A DNA stretch of 64,000 nucleotides from Phalacrocorax aristotelis (taxonomy: Eukaryota; Chordata; Aves; Suliformes; Phalacrocoracidae), in NCBI RefSeq assembly GCF_949628215.1, contig NC_134288.1, positions 6,687,182 to 6,751,181 on the forward strand. Reading direction: 5' to 3'. The notes beneath the pieces were generated by a model. It did not search any database. It was not told where the DNA came from and saw nothing but the letters and a program-made list of their open reading frames with translations. Position numbers and translations under genes: made by a program. This document shows, in pieces, positions 48,756 through 60,300 of this stretch. The stretch's first letter is position 1, and every line of letters starts with the position of its first letter.

Positions 48756-50609
48756 TACTGGGAAGACTGTGCTTCTCAATCCGCCATCAGAAGCATTGTA
48801 GTGACTAAGTACTCGTGATACTGGCTTAGCTGATGATGTGTGTGCTGGTCCCTACTTGTGCAGAGCCTCAAAACTGCCTGGAGGGCCTTTGCACTGCTTC
48901 AGCTTGCAAGGCTCAAGCCCAGCAGCTTTGCTACCATGGTCTCCTCTCCCCTCTATGTACCACTTCAAATCAGCCAAGTTACACCACAGTTATTAACTGG
49001 TTTTGAGTGACTTCTTAAGTTAATTATAATTTCACAGTGTAATATCAAGCATGATTAAAACAATTAGGTTTTCCACCCCCCTGCAATGCCTCCCTCCTTT
49101 GGCTTTCCCCTCTTCACCTTCCTCCTTCCCCTGCCTCCCTTCACCCTGGAAGTTTTTAGATACGCTTCTGCTCCACTGCAACAAATTGTATGGTAGGATC
49201 TGAAATTATTACCCTCTTAAATGCATTAAACTGTTCATAAAGCAATTTGCAATGCCAGTTACCAAACTACAGTGAGCCTCCCAGCCTGACACCTCCCAAA
49301 TGCAGAAGGTTTCTTGGCAGCCGTATCCTGCTGCAATGCTCTCTCGCTCACTAGAGTCAACGCCTGAAACTTAGGAGAAATCAATGCAATTATAGATATG
49401 AAGGTCCAATTACTGTGAAATGTGATCAGTCTTTATCTCTGAGTCCCTTCAAGAAAATCAGGGAGGCCTTTTCTTTCTTCCCTTGTGAAGGGAGTTGCAA
49501 TATAACGCAAAAGGATCTTTTAACAGATGACCAAAAGAGACGGACGTCTGTCACTCAGCAGGTCAATTCTGATGTTGCCCGATACTGATTTCCCCTTAAT
49601 ACTGGTAAGATTATTCCTGATTTACACCTCGGTGCATCCATTGTGTCTTATGAAATCAGTCCCAACTGACACCGCTAACAGGTTCCCAGCCCAGCACCCT
49701 GCATGTGGCCGCCTCTTCCCCTCCAGATTCCTTGGGATATTTTTGCCCATTGGGGATTTTTTCACCTGCTGTTGATTGCATCTGCTCCCCGCTGCATGGC
49801 TGGCCTGGCTGCAGGGCTGAAGGCGGCAGAGGAGGGCACGGAGCTGTCTGGTTGCCCCCATTAGCACCTAGTGCTCATCCCCACAGGCGGGCTCGTGCCC
49901 CAGAGCAGAGAAGTGACTGGGCTCCTAATGGGATTGAAACAGCCTTCCTAGGAAAATAATTTGCAATCCCTTCTGGGCCAGGCTTGATCCTTGTACCTGC
50001 CTAGCTGGGCTGATAGACACCTGGAAGGGCCAGCCCCAGCAAACACTCATTTTCCTGGCAAATATAGGCTGGTTTCGACATCCCCAGCAAACAGGGGCAG
50101 AGAGAATGATTTGCAGTCTCTGTGTACACAATACATGCAGGTTTTGCTCAGTGGCAGTCACACACACCGCAATAAGGTGATTTTAACATAAAAACTGTCC
50201 CTCCACGCATACCCAAAACTATCCCCCAGCTTCTGTACATGGGATATCAGTGAGAGGGAGTTGTATCTCTCTGTGCTTTACCTTTTATCCAAGAGAGCAG
50301 GATCCTGACCAGGGCCAGGCCATGACTCCAATTATACAAGTAGAAGTAAGTAACTATCTGCATTAATAAAGAATATAATCCTTTATCTCTGTTAATTAGA
50401 AATCAATCAGCGACAGGAAAAGATATATAAATTAGCTAATAGTTAATTACTGGAACTATATTGAGAAATATAGGTATATACAAAGTATAAAATCTGTTCG
50501 AGATCAACAATATATTGGGGTTTATATCTAGAACTGCAGAAGAAGAATGTGTTTGCCACCACAGCCAAGTGTGAAGAAGGCCATTCATCATAAGCCTCAT
50601 AGCACCTTG
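48756..50609. other. Unique non-coding sequence, with AT-rich candidate regulatory patches
   Basis: Repeat-free AT-rich patches lie at 48,995-49,070 (TTAATTATAATTTCA, then GATTAAAACAATTAGG) and 49,370-49,430. A stretch at about 49,600-49,650, containing TTATTCCTGATTTACACC, resembles a decayed amniote repeat. No gene is supported. Confidence 0.4.
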
Positions 50610-50745
50610 TTGAAGGATCCCAAAGCCCTTAGCAAACATTGGTAAATAGACCTCCATGCATTCCCAAAGGGAACCATTATCATCATTATTTAGCAGTGCT
50701 GGGCAGGAGCCCAGGAGTCCCGATCTCCATTCCTGCCTACACAGC
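50610..50745 (+). repeat. Possible ancient MIR-like SINE fragment
   Basis: The words GGATCCCAAAGCCCTTAGCA, then AACCATTATCATCATT, then GGAGCCCAGGAGTCCCGATC occur in the same order and spacing as in MIR/CORE-type SINEs of amniotes. The copy is heavily diverged and lacks an identifiable A- or B-box head. Confidence 0.42.
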
Positions 50746-51069
50746 TCCAGTTTGATCCCTGCTCCTTTTCTGGAGAGCACCCATCCACTTTCCCAAACCA
50801 CTAACTTGCAGCCAAAGGTTGTAGGAGCCAGACTGTCGCCAAGCTAAGACTTGGGGACAGCAGGGCTATCATCTGAGTTGGCTTCAAGCTGTTCAGCTTG
50901 AAGAGTTGACCCTTAGCACCTTGATCCATGCCTTTGCCCTGGGCTAAGCTCCGCAGGCACAGCCAGGCTCCCCAGGAGGGCACCAAATAGAGGAGAAAAG
51001 GATGGGAACATGGTCCTTGGATGCCCGTTGCCCTCTCCCTGCTCTGTTGTTTAAAGTGCATTTTAACCA
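50746..51069. other. Unique non-coding sequence, no gene recognised
   Basis: Short frames only. Nothing identifiable. Confidence 0.5.
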
Positions 51070-51420
51070 GCAAGGAGGATCCTTTGTCCCGGTGCGAGCA
51101 GCGCAGGGCTGCACCACAGCCTCCAGCAGCCTCTCCACATTGCGCTCGGGCGTTCGCCCCGCTCCAGCTGCTGCATTTTAGCGGGGAATGTTAAATGGAC
51201 TGCGTCATCTCTTTAAACAAAATCCCTGCTGCATTTTACCCTGGGAAGAGGAGGTGGAGAGGACAGCATGAAGCTGAACAGCAGGTTGAAATGCCCTCGT
51301 GCGAACGGCAGGCATCGCCGTGCCGGTGTATTTATAGGTGCCGACTGTATCGTGGCCGGGGGCAGAGGCAGCCAAACACATGCTGCCTGTCGGCACTCGC
51401 TGCTGCCACCTGAACAGCCT
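51070..51420. promoter_or_regulatory. CpG-rich patch with a TATA-like motif
   Basis: I count about 21 CpG dinucleotides in roughly 340 bp, in two clusters (51,090-51,190 and 51,295-51,400). The surrounding DNA has very few. A TATTTATA word lies at 51,329-51,336, just inside the second cluster. This could be a small CpG island, an unannotated promoter or an enhancer. No first exon can be recognised. The count was made by eye. Confidence 0.3.
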
Positions 51421-52999
51421 GCACACGTGTCCTCACAGCCCCAAACATGTGAAGAAATCCCGAGAATGCTCTCCACATGCCAGGGTATTGACTCAAGAGG
51501 CCTGAGAAAATAAATAATCACAACATATCTGAAGGTGTTTTTATTTTCTTCCCAGATTCTGGACCCAACTTTACATTTTCAAGGGTTTCCAACCACAGCA
51601 GCATCTATTTCCTTCTCTTACCTTCAGTTTTCCCCTTGAATTTCGTACATATTTTCTTTTCTTACCACTGCACAAAAATTACAATAAGTAATTTGCTTAT
51701 CGGGGGTACAAAAATTGTGTTACTGTACAGACTGGTTTTGCAACACTGAATGAGTGTTGCCTGTTAGGGATGTAAATGTAGAGTTAATCCTGTTCTTCAT
51801 GGCCTGCACTTTCTCTGTACTTGTTTATTCCACATTTTTTGTCTGCCCCACAATGGATCAAACTGTTTAACCTTCGACTGCAAAGGCAGAAGAATGACTC
51901 ACTTGGAAGCTAAAACATAAATAAATATATGCATTGCTAAATAAATTGAACACTAATACACTAAACCAAGGCTGATAAGTACCCTGATTAAAATTGTACT
52001 TAAATAAATGGGGCAAATTATCCAACAGTGGGCTTAAAAGTAATAATTTCAGGGCATAACTCAGCACAGTACATGGCATAATAAGTAAATTGTTTTAATC
52101 TTTTATTTTTCTTTACTATATAGAGCAAAATCTTTTCTATTACAGTTAAGTGAACCCTAGTATTACCACAAGCGCTACAAAAGGAGACGAAATATCATTG
52201 ATTTATTGAGAAATTTAAAAATCTTTCCATGTTTACATTGACTGAAAAATGCTCCAAACCTCTCAAACCTTCCAGTACAGCACAGAAAGTGGAAAACTGG
52301 TAAATGATCATCCTCTTAGCCAGTACTCCTGCCGTAACTGTGTGTGCCTGCAGAAAAAAGTTAGTCTCCTGTACAGGTACCTTCCCTTCTGGCACTAAAT
52401 TACAAAGCGCTATCCCCAATTACAGACTCTAAAACCATTAGCAGTTAAGAGAAAATAATCCCTGCAATTTGTGCAGCAATAAGTATTATGTACGATGAAG
52501 GAATATGCAAAAAGGAGCACAGCAGATCTGCTGGGAGGACGAGTCACTCGGCTCAGGACTGCCACCTCCCTGCTCCTTGCAAAGTGGAGAACTAGTAGAA
52601 GCAATTTTTTTTTACTTATTTTCTATTTTATTGTGTCTTGTCCTTACCGAACCGTCTCAGCATAGCACGCCTGTCTGCAAGAACTTGCATGCTAGCACAT
52701 GTCGGTTTTTTGGCTCCCCTGAAGGAAAAGGTGGTGTTCACCTCCCACATTGGATCGAGCCCTCTGAACCCGGTGTTTCCACATTCTTGATTGCCCTGCT
52801 CTGTGTGAATCGCATACCAACTAAGCAGTCCTTTAGATCACCTTCCTAGTTCAATTTTTTTCCCCCACATGCTGATTGAAAAGCAAATTAAATACTTTTT
52901 CTACCACCAATTTCCTTTCTTCATGTACCTGCCTGCACTTATTATTTCTGAAGAATCTTATCAAACAAGTAACAGGTTCCTAAAGTGGTGGTTTGGCCC
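51421..52999. other. Unique non-coding sequence, no gene recognised
   Basis: AT-rich, repeat-free sequence from 51,490 to 52,500, with no long frames and no named repeat. Confidence 0.5.
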
Positions 53000-53090
53000 C
53001 TCGGTGATACACTGGGCTGATAATCTATTAAGGGCTGGGCTGTTAGAGGAAGATTGCTGTGAAGTGCTTTGAGCTGAGCATACTGGAGGG
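53000..53090 (+). repeat. Possible fragment of an ancient amniote repeat
   Basis: The words GGGCTGATAATC and CTGTGAAGTGCTTTGAGC occur together as in a decayed repeat family common in reptile genomes. Short and uncertain. Confidence 0.3.
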
Positions 53091-56000
53091 GATGCAATGG
53101 AGAGCATCCTCCCCTGCCAGGCCAGCCCCATGGTGCACCCAAACCAGGCATGGCTAGGAGGAGGCAACTGAAGGCATAGGATCTTCTGTAATATACCAGG
53201 AGGATTTTGACCTTCTTAGAGTAGTCATTTTGCTCCCTTGCTTGTCACCCTGGGATTCTCCAAATAACAGCTCTCATTTAGTGTGTTCTCCTGGAAATGC
53301 AGCTCCTGTACGAAGCAGTTTCTGCAGTCTAGGCATACTTTCCTTACTCATCTCACACTGACCCTTCAGACTTCAGGAGACAACTACTGAAACTGAAAAC
53401 ACAGGGCCATAGAATTCCACCTGGATCAGCCATGGAGTCACGCCAGTGATGTAAAGAGCTGGAGTGAAAAAAAAAAGGAGGGTCTGTAGCCCCCTAAAAA
53501 TTGCAAGGGGAAGCCCAGGTTTTAGGCATATACTTGATTTTTATTGGAGTGGGGTTTGAAGTGTGTGTTCTGGCACAATCCTGGATCAAACTGCATTCTT
53601 AAAAGGAGGCCTAAATAACATTTACAGATAAACTCTTGCTCTCACTGCCCTTGCACATGCAAGACGTGATCAAGGCAGCTTCCAAAATTGCCAAAGGGGT
53701 TTTGGGACTAAATCCCAAATCACACTAATGTTCTTCCCAGTGAGGACATTGGGGTTTGGCATAAGGGTTTTGTTGAGTTTCCACATCCAAAATCTTGCTT
53801 TTCAAATAACGTGAGCTGATACCAGCTGGCACTTATTATACCAAGAGAGAACTTCCTTTTGGAGATCTTCTGTTTCATCTGCTGCTACCAACCCAAGAAC
53901 AAAAGACAACTTTTGAGCAGAGCAATTCAGATAGTATAAAAACTGTTTCCTTTTGGCCAGCACAGTTAGCTAGAAAGCTTTGCATTCCCTACTGACATTA
54001 CCTAGATAGAACAGATTGTTATTGCCTGCTGACTGAAGCCAGAGTCACCCACACTCGCCCTGAAGTTGAAAATGAAGTTTCCCCGCCCTCCTCTAAGCCT
54101 CCAAACTTTGATCACAATCCCAGCAGATGCAAAATATTTGCAGAAAGAGGTGCCAGTGCAGTCAACTCACCACAGTAGCTCCCAGTCAAAATGTTTGCAC
54201 GCACACTTCAGAGTATCATTTATCTTGAGGGATGTCAACTCTAAAAATGTTAGCGCATGTCACTGTCAAAGCAAATGCCAGAAATTAGCTTTCTTTCATC
54301 TGAAAGAAGAATAATTAACTTTGCAACTGTTTCCAAAAGTGCTAATTAATGGGTTTCACCAACTTGACTTGTCAGGATACATCTTGATTGGAACAACAGC
54401 TTGCTCTTCCCCTTGAGGATTATGGCTCTTCTCTTGGACTCTTTTCCTCATCCACCAATTTAGTGAGTTGTGGAAAATGGATGTCATTTATAACACAAAA
54501 ATAAACATGCAAAAAAGGGAAAGCCCCAGAGACAAGTTAACATTTATTAATTATTTGTGTACTTTATTAGCAATAATGTAAAACCACAGTGTTTCATTTT
54601 AACAGAATAATCTTTAAACAAGATGGGATTTTGTTGGCTGTTTAGCTTCCTGAAAAAACAGGACAAGATGTCTCTGTACATGGGACTGGACTGGAGAGTT
54701 GGGAGTGGATCTCCCTCTCTTGTCTTGGAAGTCTGCTCTGGACCTAAGGGCAACACTGCCTGGAGATCCACTGTGCAATGCTCTGGGCAAACTCCAACTC
54801 CAGAGAGCACATTTTGACTATTTAAATTGCGCCAGAAGTTTACACAATGTATTTTCTTCTCCCAGCTTTCTGTGAGGCGAGAAGTTGCCTGGCTTTCAAT
54901 ACTGAGCTCCTTCCCTGTTAAGCCCTGTCACTATCTGGATGCATTCCCTCCTTCCACCAGGCTAGGGTCTGCACTTTGTCTGCCCTTGTTGAGATGAGAA
55001 GTAAAACGCCTGAGTTTGCCGATGGGATTCAGCTATCCCTACCCCACAGCAAGTCAGCAGGAGTCCGATCACACTGCCTAAATTCCTGAGACCCTCTGAA
55101 AGCCCAAAAGCCTGGATGCACCTAACAATTTAAGAGGCTATAGCCTCAAGAACTAGTGAAGATCATGGTCAGACTTTATACAGATGAAGTCTCAGACCCT
55201 TATATGTGTTCCTGGAAATATAAAGTAAATCAGGAAATCAAGTGCAAAATCCAGGAGGTTATTATTAAAAATCCACAGCTCAATGATCGCTATAATAAAC
55301 CTTACACCAGAGGTCATTTACATTCATGGTAATTAGAGAGGAAGGTTATGGTTTGAGAATAACTGTATAGCGACTAAAGAAGAGTTCTACTGCAGGAAAC
55401 TTGCCCTTAACACTGCCACCTAAATTGGTCATTCCAGGCTGGCAAGCAAAGTGAAATTGTGCTCACCTGGGATGCAGAGAGCTCCTGCAGACACGCACCC
55501 CTCAGCAGCTGCTTCCAATTCTCCCAGGATAGCAAGAGGTCTGGGGCCATCTGAGCCAGTCCCTGCCCCTTCCAAGTGGAGGAAGGGGTGGGATGACATA
55601 TAAAGGAGACACATTAATAGAGTATGAGGGGTTAGTTTGCTTTGGAGGGAAGCCAGAGGATGGACAGGTCTTTGGGAGAGGTGCGGTGCTCTGAAAGGCT
55701 GGGCTTTGTGCAAGAGCTGTGGTGACCTGGGTTCTCCTTGTTGCCTGGAAGGAGGAAAAAAGAAAAAGGGTGAGGACATCTGAATAAAAGCTATGATTAT
55801 GTCAGCTGCTTTCTTTCCCAGAGATCTGTGCTAGGCCTTTGGGGTCAAAGAAGGAAGGATCCAGGTTTGTGTGACCTCTGAACTGGAGCTGTGGCTTTGG
55901 GGGAGAGTGGGGAGGTGTGGTCGTGCAATGATCCCTGCCTCGTATTTATGCAGGACTGGCTGATGGTGGGTCTTGTAAATCTTCATTGTGAGAGCTGGGG

Positions 56001-57909
56001 GGAATATAACCTGGGAGCTACAACTGAATTCAGTAAAGAATAGTGGACCTCTTGCATGGGCTGGTGACTTCTCTACCTTGGTTTTGCTGAGCTGTGCCTT
56101 AAACTCTGGCAGTAAAGGGTTAATAATTTATTAACTATGGTTACAAACACATTAGGACATAAGGGGTAGGTCATTGTATATGTTTAAAAGCACATATAGG
56201 AATAGATTAAGTTGTTATGAGCCATGTGTTAATGTTTAAAATTCCTGACAATTGATGGATTGATAAGTTTTAAGCAATTTTGTGTTTTTCAGCTCTTTGT
56301 AAGCTCTTTGATGTGTCTGTACCCTGAGCAGAGTTTTGCACTGGCTTCTCATAGTAATGAGCCCCAGAAAAATTTCAGTCTGGCATTTTCACTGGGGTGG
56401 GGGGCTGGAAGGGGGAGGAGAAGCAACTTTGACAGAAAAGAACTAAATGTGTCACAAGGTGGGCCTAACGCACCCTTGAAGGCAATCTATTATAATGGTT
56501 AAACTGTCCTCCTGCCACCTGGTCACAGACCAGCCTGTACGAGCTAAACCTGAAGCCACTTCACTTTCAGGGATGTCAATGTTATTTACTAGATGTTTTG
56601 ATTTAATTTGTTGCTATATTTACACTTACAGTAGAGGCCAAAATCCTGTGTCACTACATTTTTTTAAGTGGAGTCTATTTTTATACTACATTTTTTGTTT
56701 ACTCTGTCTGTGGAGGAAGGGAAGAATTTTGACATTTACTGGAAGGTGTGTAGGGGGGTCATAACTCTGGAAGAATAAATCTCTCACCTACTTAATTTCA
56801 CTTCTTGAACTTCACCTGTAGAGTTCAGTCAATCCACTAGATTAAATTTAGGGCAACAAAAAAAAACGTTTAGGGCATAAATTTCTATTGGTTTCCTATT
56901 TCAAATAACACTTTAATCTAAGCAGATGTGAGGATATTTGTGCTGGTTTCCCATTCACCTGCTGCTGAACACACAAGAATCTCTACAAAAGTTGGCCAAA
57001 ACACTAGTAGGAAGAATATTTGTATAATTAAAATAAAGAAGGAAAAAAAATCCTTTACCCAGAACCAGGTACTGTCTTCAGATGCATGCTAGGGCTACTT
57101 TAGGTGCCATGGGAAGCACAGGAAATGGCAGAGAGCTGGGCTTGAGTCTGGACTGAACCCTTCCTGAGGCCAAAGCAGTGCTTGAAGAAAGCCTGTGGTA
57201 TTTTATTATGTGTTTGTAAACATGAGGGGAGTCTTGTCAAGTCTCTGAGGTCTGATGCCAAGAGTAGCATAGAACATGCCAAACATGGGTTGCACATGGA
57301 GAAGTGGTACCTAAAAATACCAGCCTTGGTGCTGGTAAAGGACGCTGTCAGACGCTTTTTATCTTCCACTTTAACAAATCAGTGGAAGGGAGAAATCTGC
57401 AAGGTTTAAAAGGAGTGTGGATAGAAAGAGAGTCGTATTGCATCATTTCTGGATGCATTTAGCAGGGGAAATAGTCTCTTCTCATGCAAATGTGGATTTG
57501 GACCCTTGGCTGTAAGGCGTGTGCTGGGGCTCCTTGCTGCTAGTGCCTCTAGACAGTGGCCGAGCACAAGGAAGGTTGGGGCCCAGACTGAGGAGTGGCT
57601 GGGGAAGGAAAGGACGTCTGCACAGTGAGGACCAACAGCTTGAAGACAGTGGGGATTTGAGTAAAGGGCAAAACTCCCTCTTTGCAGTGTAAATACCCAC
57701 CCTGTGACATAAAAATCCCATATGTGCTGCAGGTGAAATAGGCTGTATTCTGCAAGTCCTTAAGTTTCACTTTATTCTACTTTCAGGGCCCCCAAAATGG
57801 TTATGGCAGCATCCTGGAAAAATTAATGCTGTTTGCATGCAGAGCCTCGGCCTCTTCACCCAGTGCTAGCTGGTGAAGCTCCCCTGTGCTCTCCTCTGCA
57901 TTTCCCCAG
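53091..57909. other. Unique non-coding sequence, no gene recognised
   Basis: No named repeat. A possible minus-strand exon at 55,467-55,568 is described separately. Frames of 80-116 codons are not recognised. Near 56,100-56,280 the sequence is AT-rich and repeat-free. Confidence 0.5.
55467..55568 (-). other. Candidate minus-strand exon (hypothetical)
   Basis: Read on the minus strand, a 102-bp segment follows a pyrimidine-rich tract ending in TTGGAAG and is followed by a strong donor CAG|GTGAGC. It is exactly 34 codons with one frame fully open, mostly G or C in third positions, and with an LLLSWENWKQLLRGACLQEL segment. A second frame is also open, which weakens the case. I do not recognise a protein. 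Confidence 0.15.
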
Positions 57910-58012
57910 TGATGCTGTCCCTGCCAGTGTCCTCCCCCAGCTCCAGGAGCAGAAGGACACCAGCCTCACTGGGTGCAGCCTCACTTCTGTGCAGCTGCCA
58001 ACAGCCGAGGTG
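57910..58012 (+). other. Candidate exon (hypothetical)
   Basis: A strong acceptor (pyrimidine tract then TTTCCCCAG, AG at 57,908-57,909) and a strong donor GTG|GTAAGT (GT at 58,013-58,014) bracket 103 bp. One frame is open throughout as one base plus 34 complete codons. It contains VLPQLQEQKDTSLTG, with most third positions G or C, as in real bird exons. No domain is recognisable. The neighbouring sequence appears T- and G-rich on the + strand, as introns of a + strand gene often are. It remains possible that this is chance; it is the best exon-like signal I found by eye. Confidence 0.25.
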
Positions 58013-59511
58013 GTAAGTGTGGGCTTTGCCGAGGGACTGGTATGCAGATGATGGCTTTTGTCTCTGTTTACTGGAGTGCATCTTGTAACCAGATTCGTCC
58101 CCAGTGCATATCCCCCTTCCCACCCTCTACTGACAACACCTCTGGATCGGGCTCCTTTACTAAAAATTGTTTGGGAATGCAGCGGTGGAGAAACTTTATT
58201 AGTGTTATACATTATTTTCCTTCTCTCCCTTCTCCCCCCTTCTCTTCCTGCATGATGAATTGCCTGGTACTGAGATGGTAGCTCCAGCCCAGGCACTTAG
58301 CAATCTCCTCCTGGTCGCTTGCACAGACAGATGGGACGGCCCATGTCTTGACCGTGATTGATTAGCTGGAGAAAGCCTGTTGAGTGGAGTTCCATGAAGA
58401 TTGATGCTTTCTCCTTCTAACAGCATTTCCAAAAAGTTTCTATTACATTTTGATTATGTTTATAGAATCTCACTGGTCTCCAGGAAGATTCAATCTTCTT
58501 TTTCCCCCTCTCCCCTCTGTGCAATGTGTGTAACTTCCCTCCTGTGCATATGCTGTTCATCCATCTCTTACCTTTATTCTTTTAGGGGTGCCCCAAGAGG
58601 TCTCTTAGGACGGTTCCCTTCCCATGTCCCTTCTGTCCCCCCAGCAAAGGCACCCCCTTGCTAGTTGTTTCCTGGCTTGTAGAGGCCCCAAACGAAGCGG
58701 GAGTTCCCTGGCACTAGATGCTGCCTGCCCATATGTGGCCTCTAAAAGCTGCAAAACAGGAGGAAGGAGTATTAGCTGTGGTAGCTTGGTGGAGAACTGA
58801 AACATGGGACCACCAAGGGTTGTATCTGGATGAAGAGCCACTGTTGCCAGTGCAAGGGGCTGCGGCTCCTACCTGCCTACAAATACCTACTTCGCCCTGC
58901 CTGGATCCCCTGCAGCTGGAGGGCTCTGCTCAGCCACTTCTCTGCCCCAACTCGCCTTGCATCAGCTCAGATGCAAGTCCTTAAAAGCTGCAGGACCTTT
59001 TGAGCCTAGGGGTTAGTGTGCTTGGCCTGGGAGGGGGCCAGAAAGCGGAGCTGTTTAAGCATTGCAAGTTACCCTGTTGTAACTGGGTGAGGGGAGATAG
59101 CACAGCATGTCCTGTGATGGCTGTATTTCAGCATCACTGTAGAAAGAAAATTTTGTTTTACAATGGAGGCTCAAGTCCTGTGTGGTGTGGTCTGGGGTTG
59201 CCCATCTAGGAAGGCTAATATATTTTTCAGTAGCTCCATAAAATGTGTAGTTATGTGATGATTCATAAGTAATAACTTTGGTGTAGTGCTAAAAATCTGC
59301 TCACTGCTGCACAGAAGCAAAGATAAAGTTGGTCCCTGACATCAGATAAATCAACTTTAAAATGCTGGCCTTCTCCAAAGTGTGAGAAAGGAACCTTTTC
59401 AGTTGGTTCCTAATTGTAGCAAATAATTATTTTACTAAATCTCATTAAGAAACTGGCTCTCCTGGCCTTTCTTTCCTTATTTAATCGGGAAGCAGAAGTC
59501 ACAGGCAGCCA
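58013..59511. other. Unique non-coding sequence, no gene recognised
   Basis: Short frames on both strands (the largest is 146 codons on - at 57,856-58,296, overlapping the candidate + exon). No named repeat. Confidence 0.5.
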
Positions 59512-59692
59512 CCTCGCTTCCACTGCGGTATCCTCTCCAGGAAGTGGAGCCGTTTCCCTTGCGCCATCTCGGCAAACGGGCAGGAGTCGCGTGCCCACGT
59601 CTGGCCTGAGCAGCGGGAGCAGCCCCAGGGCAGCGTGCACCTGCGTGGGCTGAGGGCACTGCCTGCAGCGTGGGAATGGGAGACTGCTTGCG
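59512..59692. promoter_or_regulatory. Small CpG-rich patch
   Basis: About 14 CpG dinucleotides in 180 bp by eye count, well above the neighbouring sequence. It opens a minus-strand frame of 126 codons (59,410-59,790) with no recognisable domain. Could be a small regulatory CpG cluster. Confidence 0.2.
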
Positions 59693-60139
59693 GCTACCTG
59701 TCTGCTGCTGCCCATGGGGAGGAGGGTGTAGTCTGGTGTCTGCTTTCTCCCCCTTCTTTCCTTAGTTGAGGCTGTGGGTCTGTGTCCCAAACATTAAGAT
59801 TTTATGGGTGGGGTAAAGGGGAGCATCTACCAAGAGGCCTCTGTGTGGAGCTGTAACCATCTTCACCTCACAGGGACCACCTTCCCCAACTGGCAGAGCA
59901 GTTTAATGCCCTGGGGCAGTAAAATGTACTGGCTATACCCTGCATTAGGTGGGTAAATGCAGGTAGGGGGCATGAAGCTGGCGTGTGCAGGCTGAGCCAT
60001 GGGTGCGTGGTGTGACCTGGGAGATGGCAGCTGCTCGCTACAGACCTGCAAAGGAGGGAGGGATGCAGGGAGCTGGTGCTGCCTAAGGCTTTACCAGCCT
60101 GTGTGGCTGCTGTGATCACAGTAGTTGTTAGCATGGGTA
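59693..60139. other. Unique non-coding sequence, no gene recognised
   Basis: Nothing identifiable. Confidence 0.5.
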
Positions 60140-60300
60140 TTTATTCATGTCTACTGTGTGCTGCTTAGTGCTGGCTGAGAACCATAAACTGTTTTACACT
60201 TGAGGAAACTGAGATCAAAGAGGTGATGAGCATAGTTACTGAGGAGTCGGGTGAGAGGCAAAGACAGGTCCAGTGCTGTCTCAGAAGTCTACCTCTTCCA
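60140..60300 (+). repeat. Ancient MIR-like SINE
   Basis: The order of words matches the MIR core and its downstream part: CTACTGTGTGCTGCTTAGTG, then ACTGTTTTACACTTGAGGAA followed by ACTGAGATCAAAGAGGTGA, then later CAGTGCTGTCTCAGAAGTC. MIR copies occur at low density in birds as very old relics, so the divergence seen here fits. Ends are approximate. Confidence 0.55.

Noticed and set aside
50283-50349. Possible + strand exon ending in GTAAGT near 50,346
   Set aside because: The open frame is only about 17 codons and the acceptor-donor pair is of a quality expected many times by chance in 64 kb.
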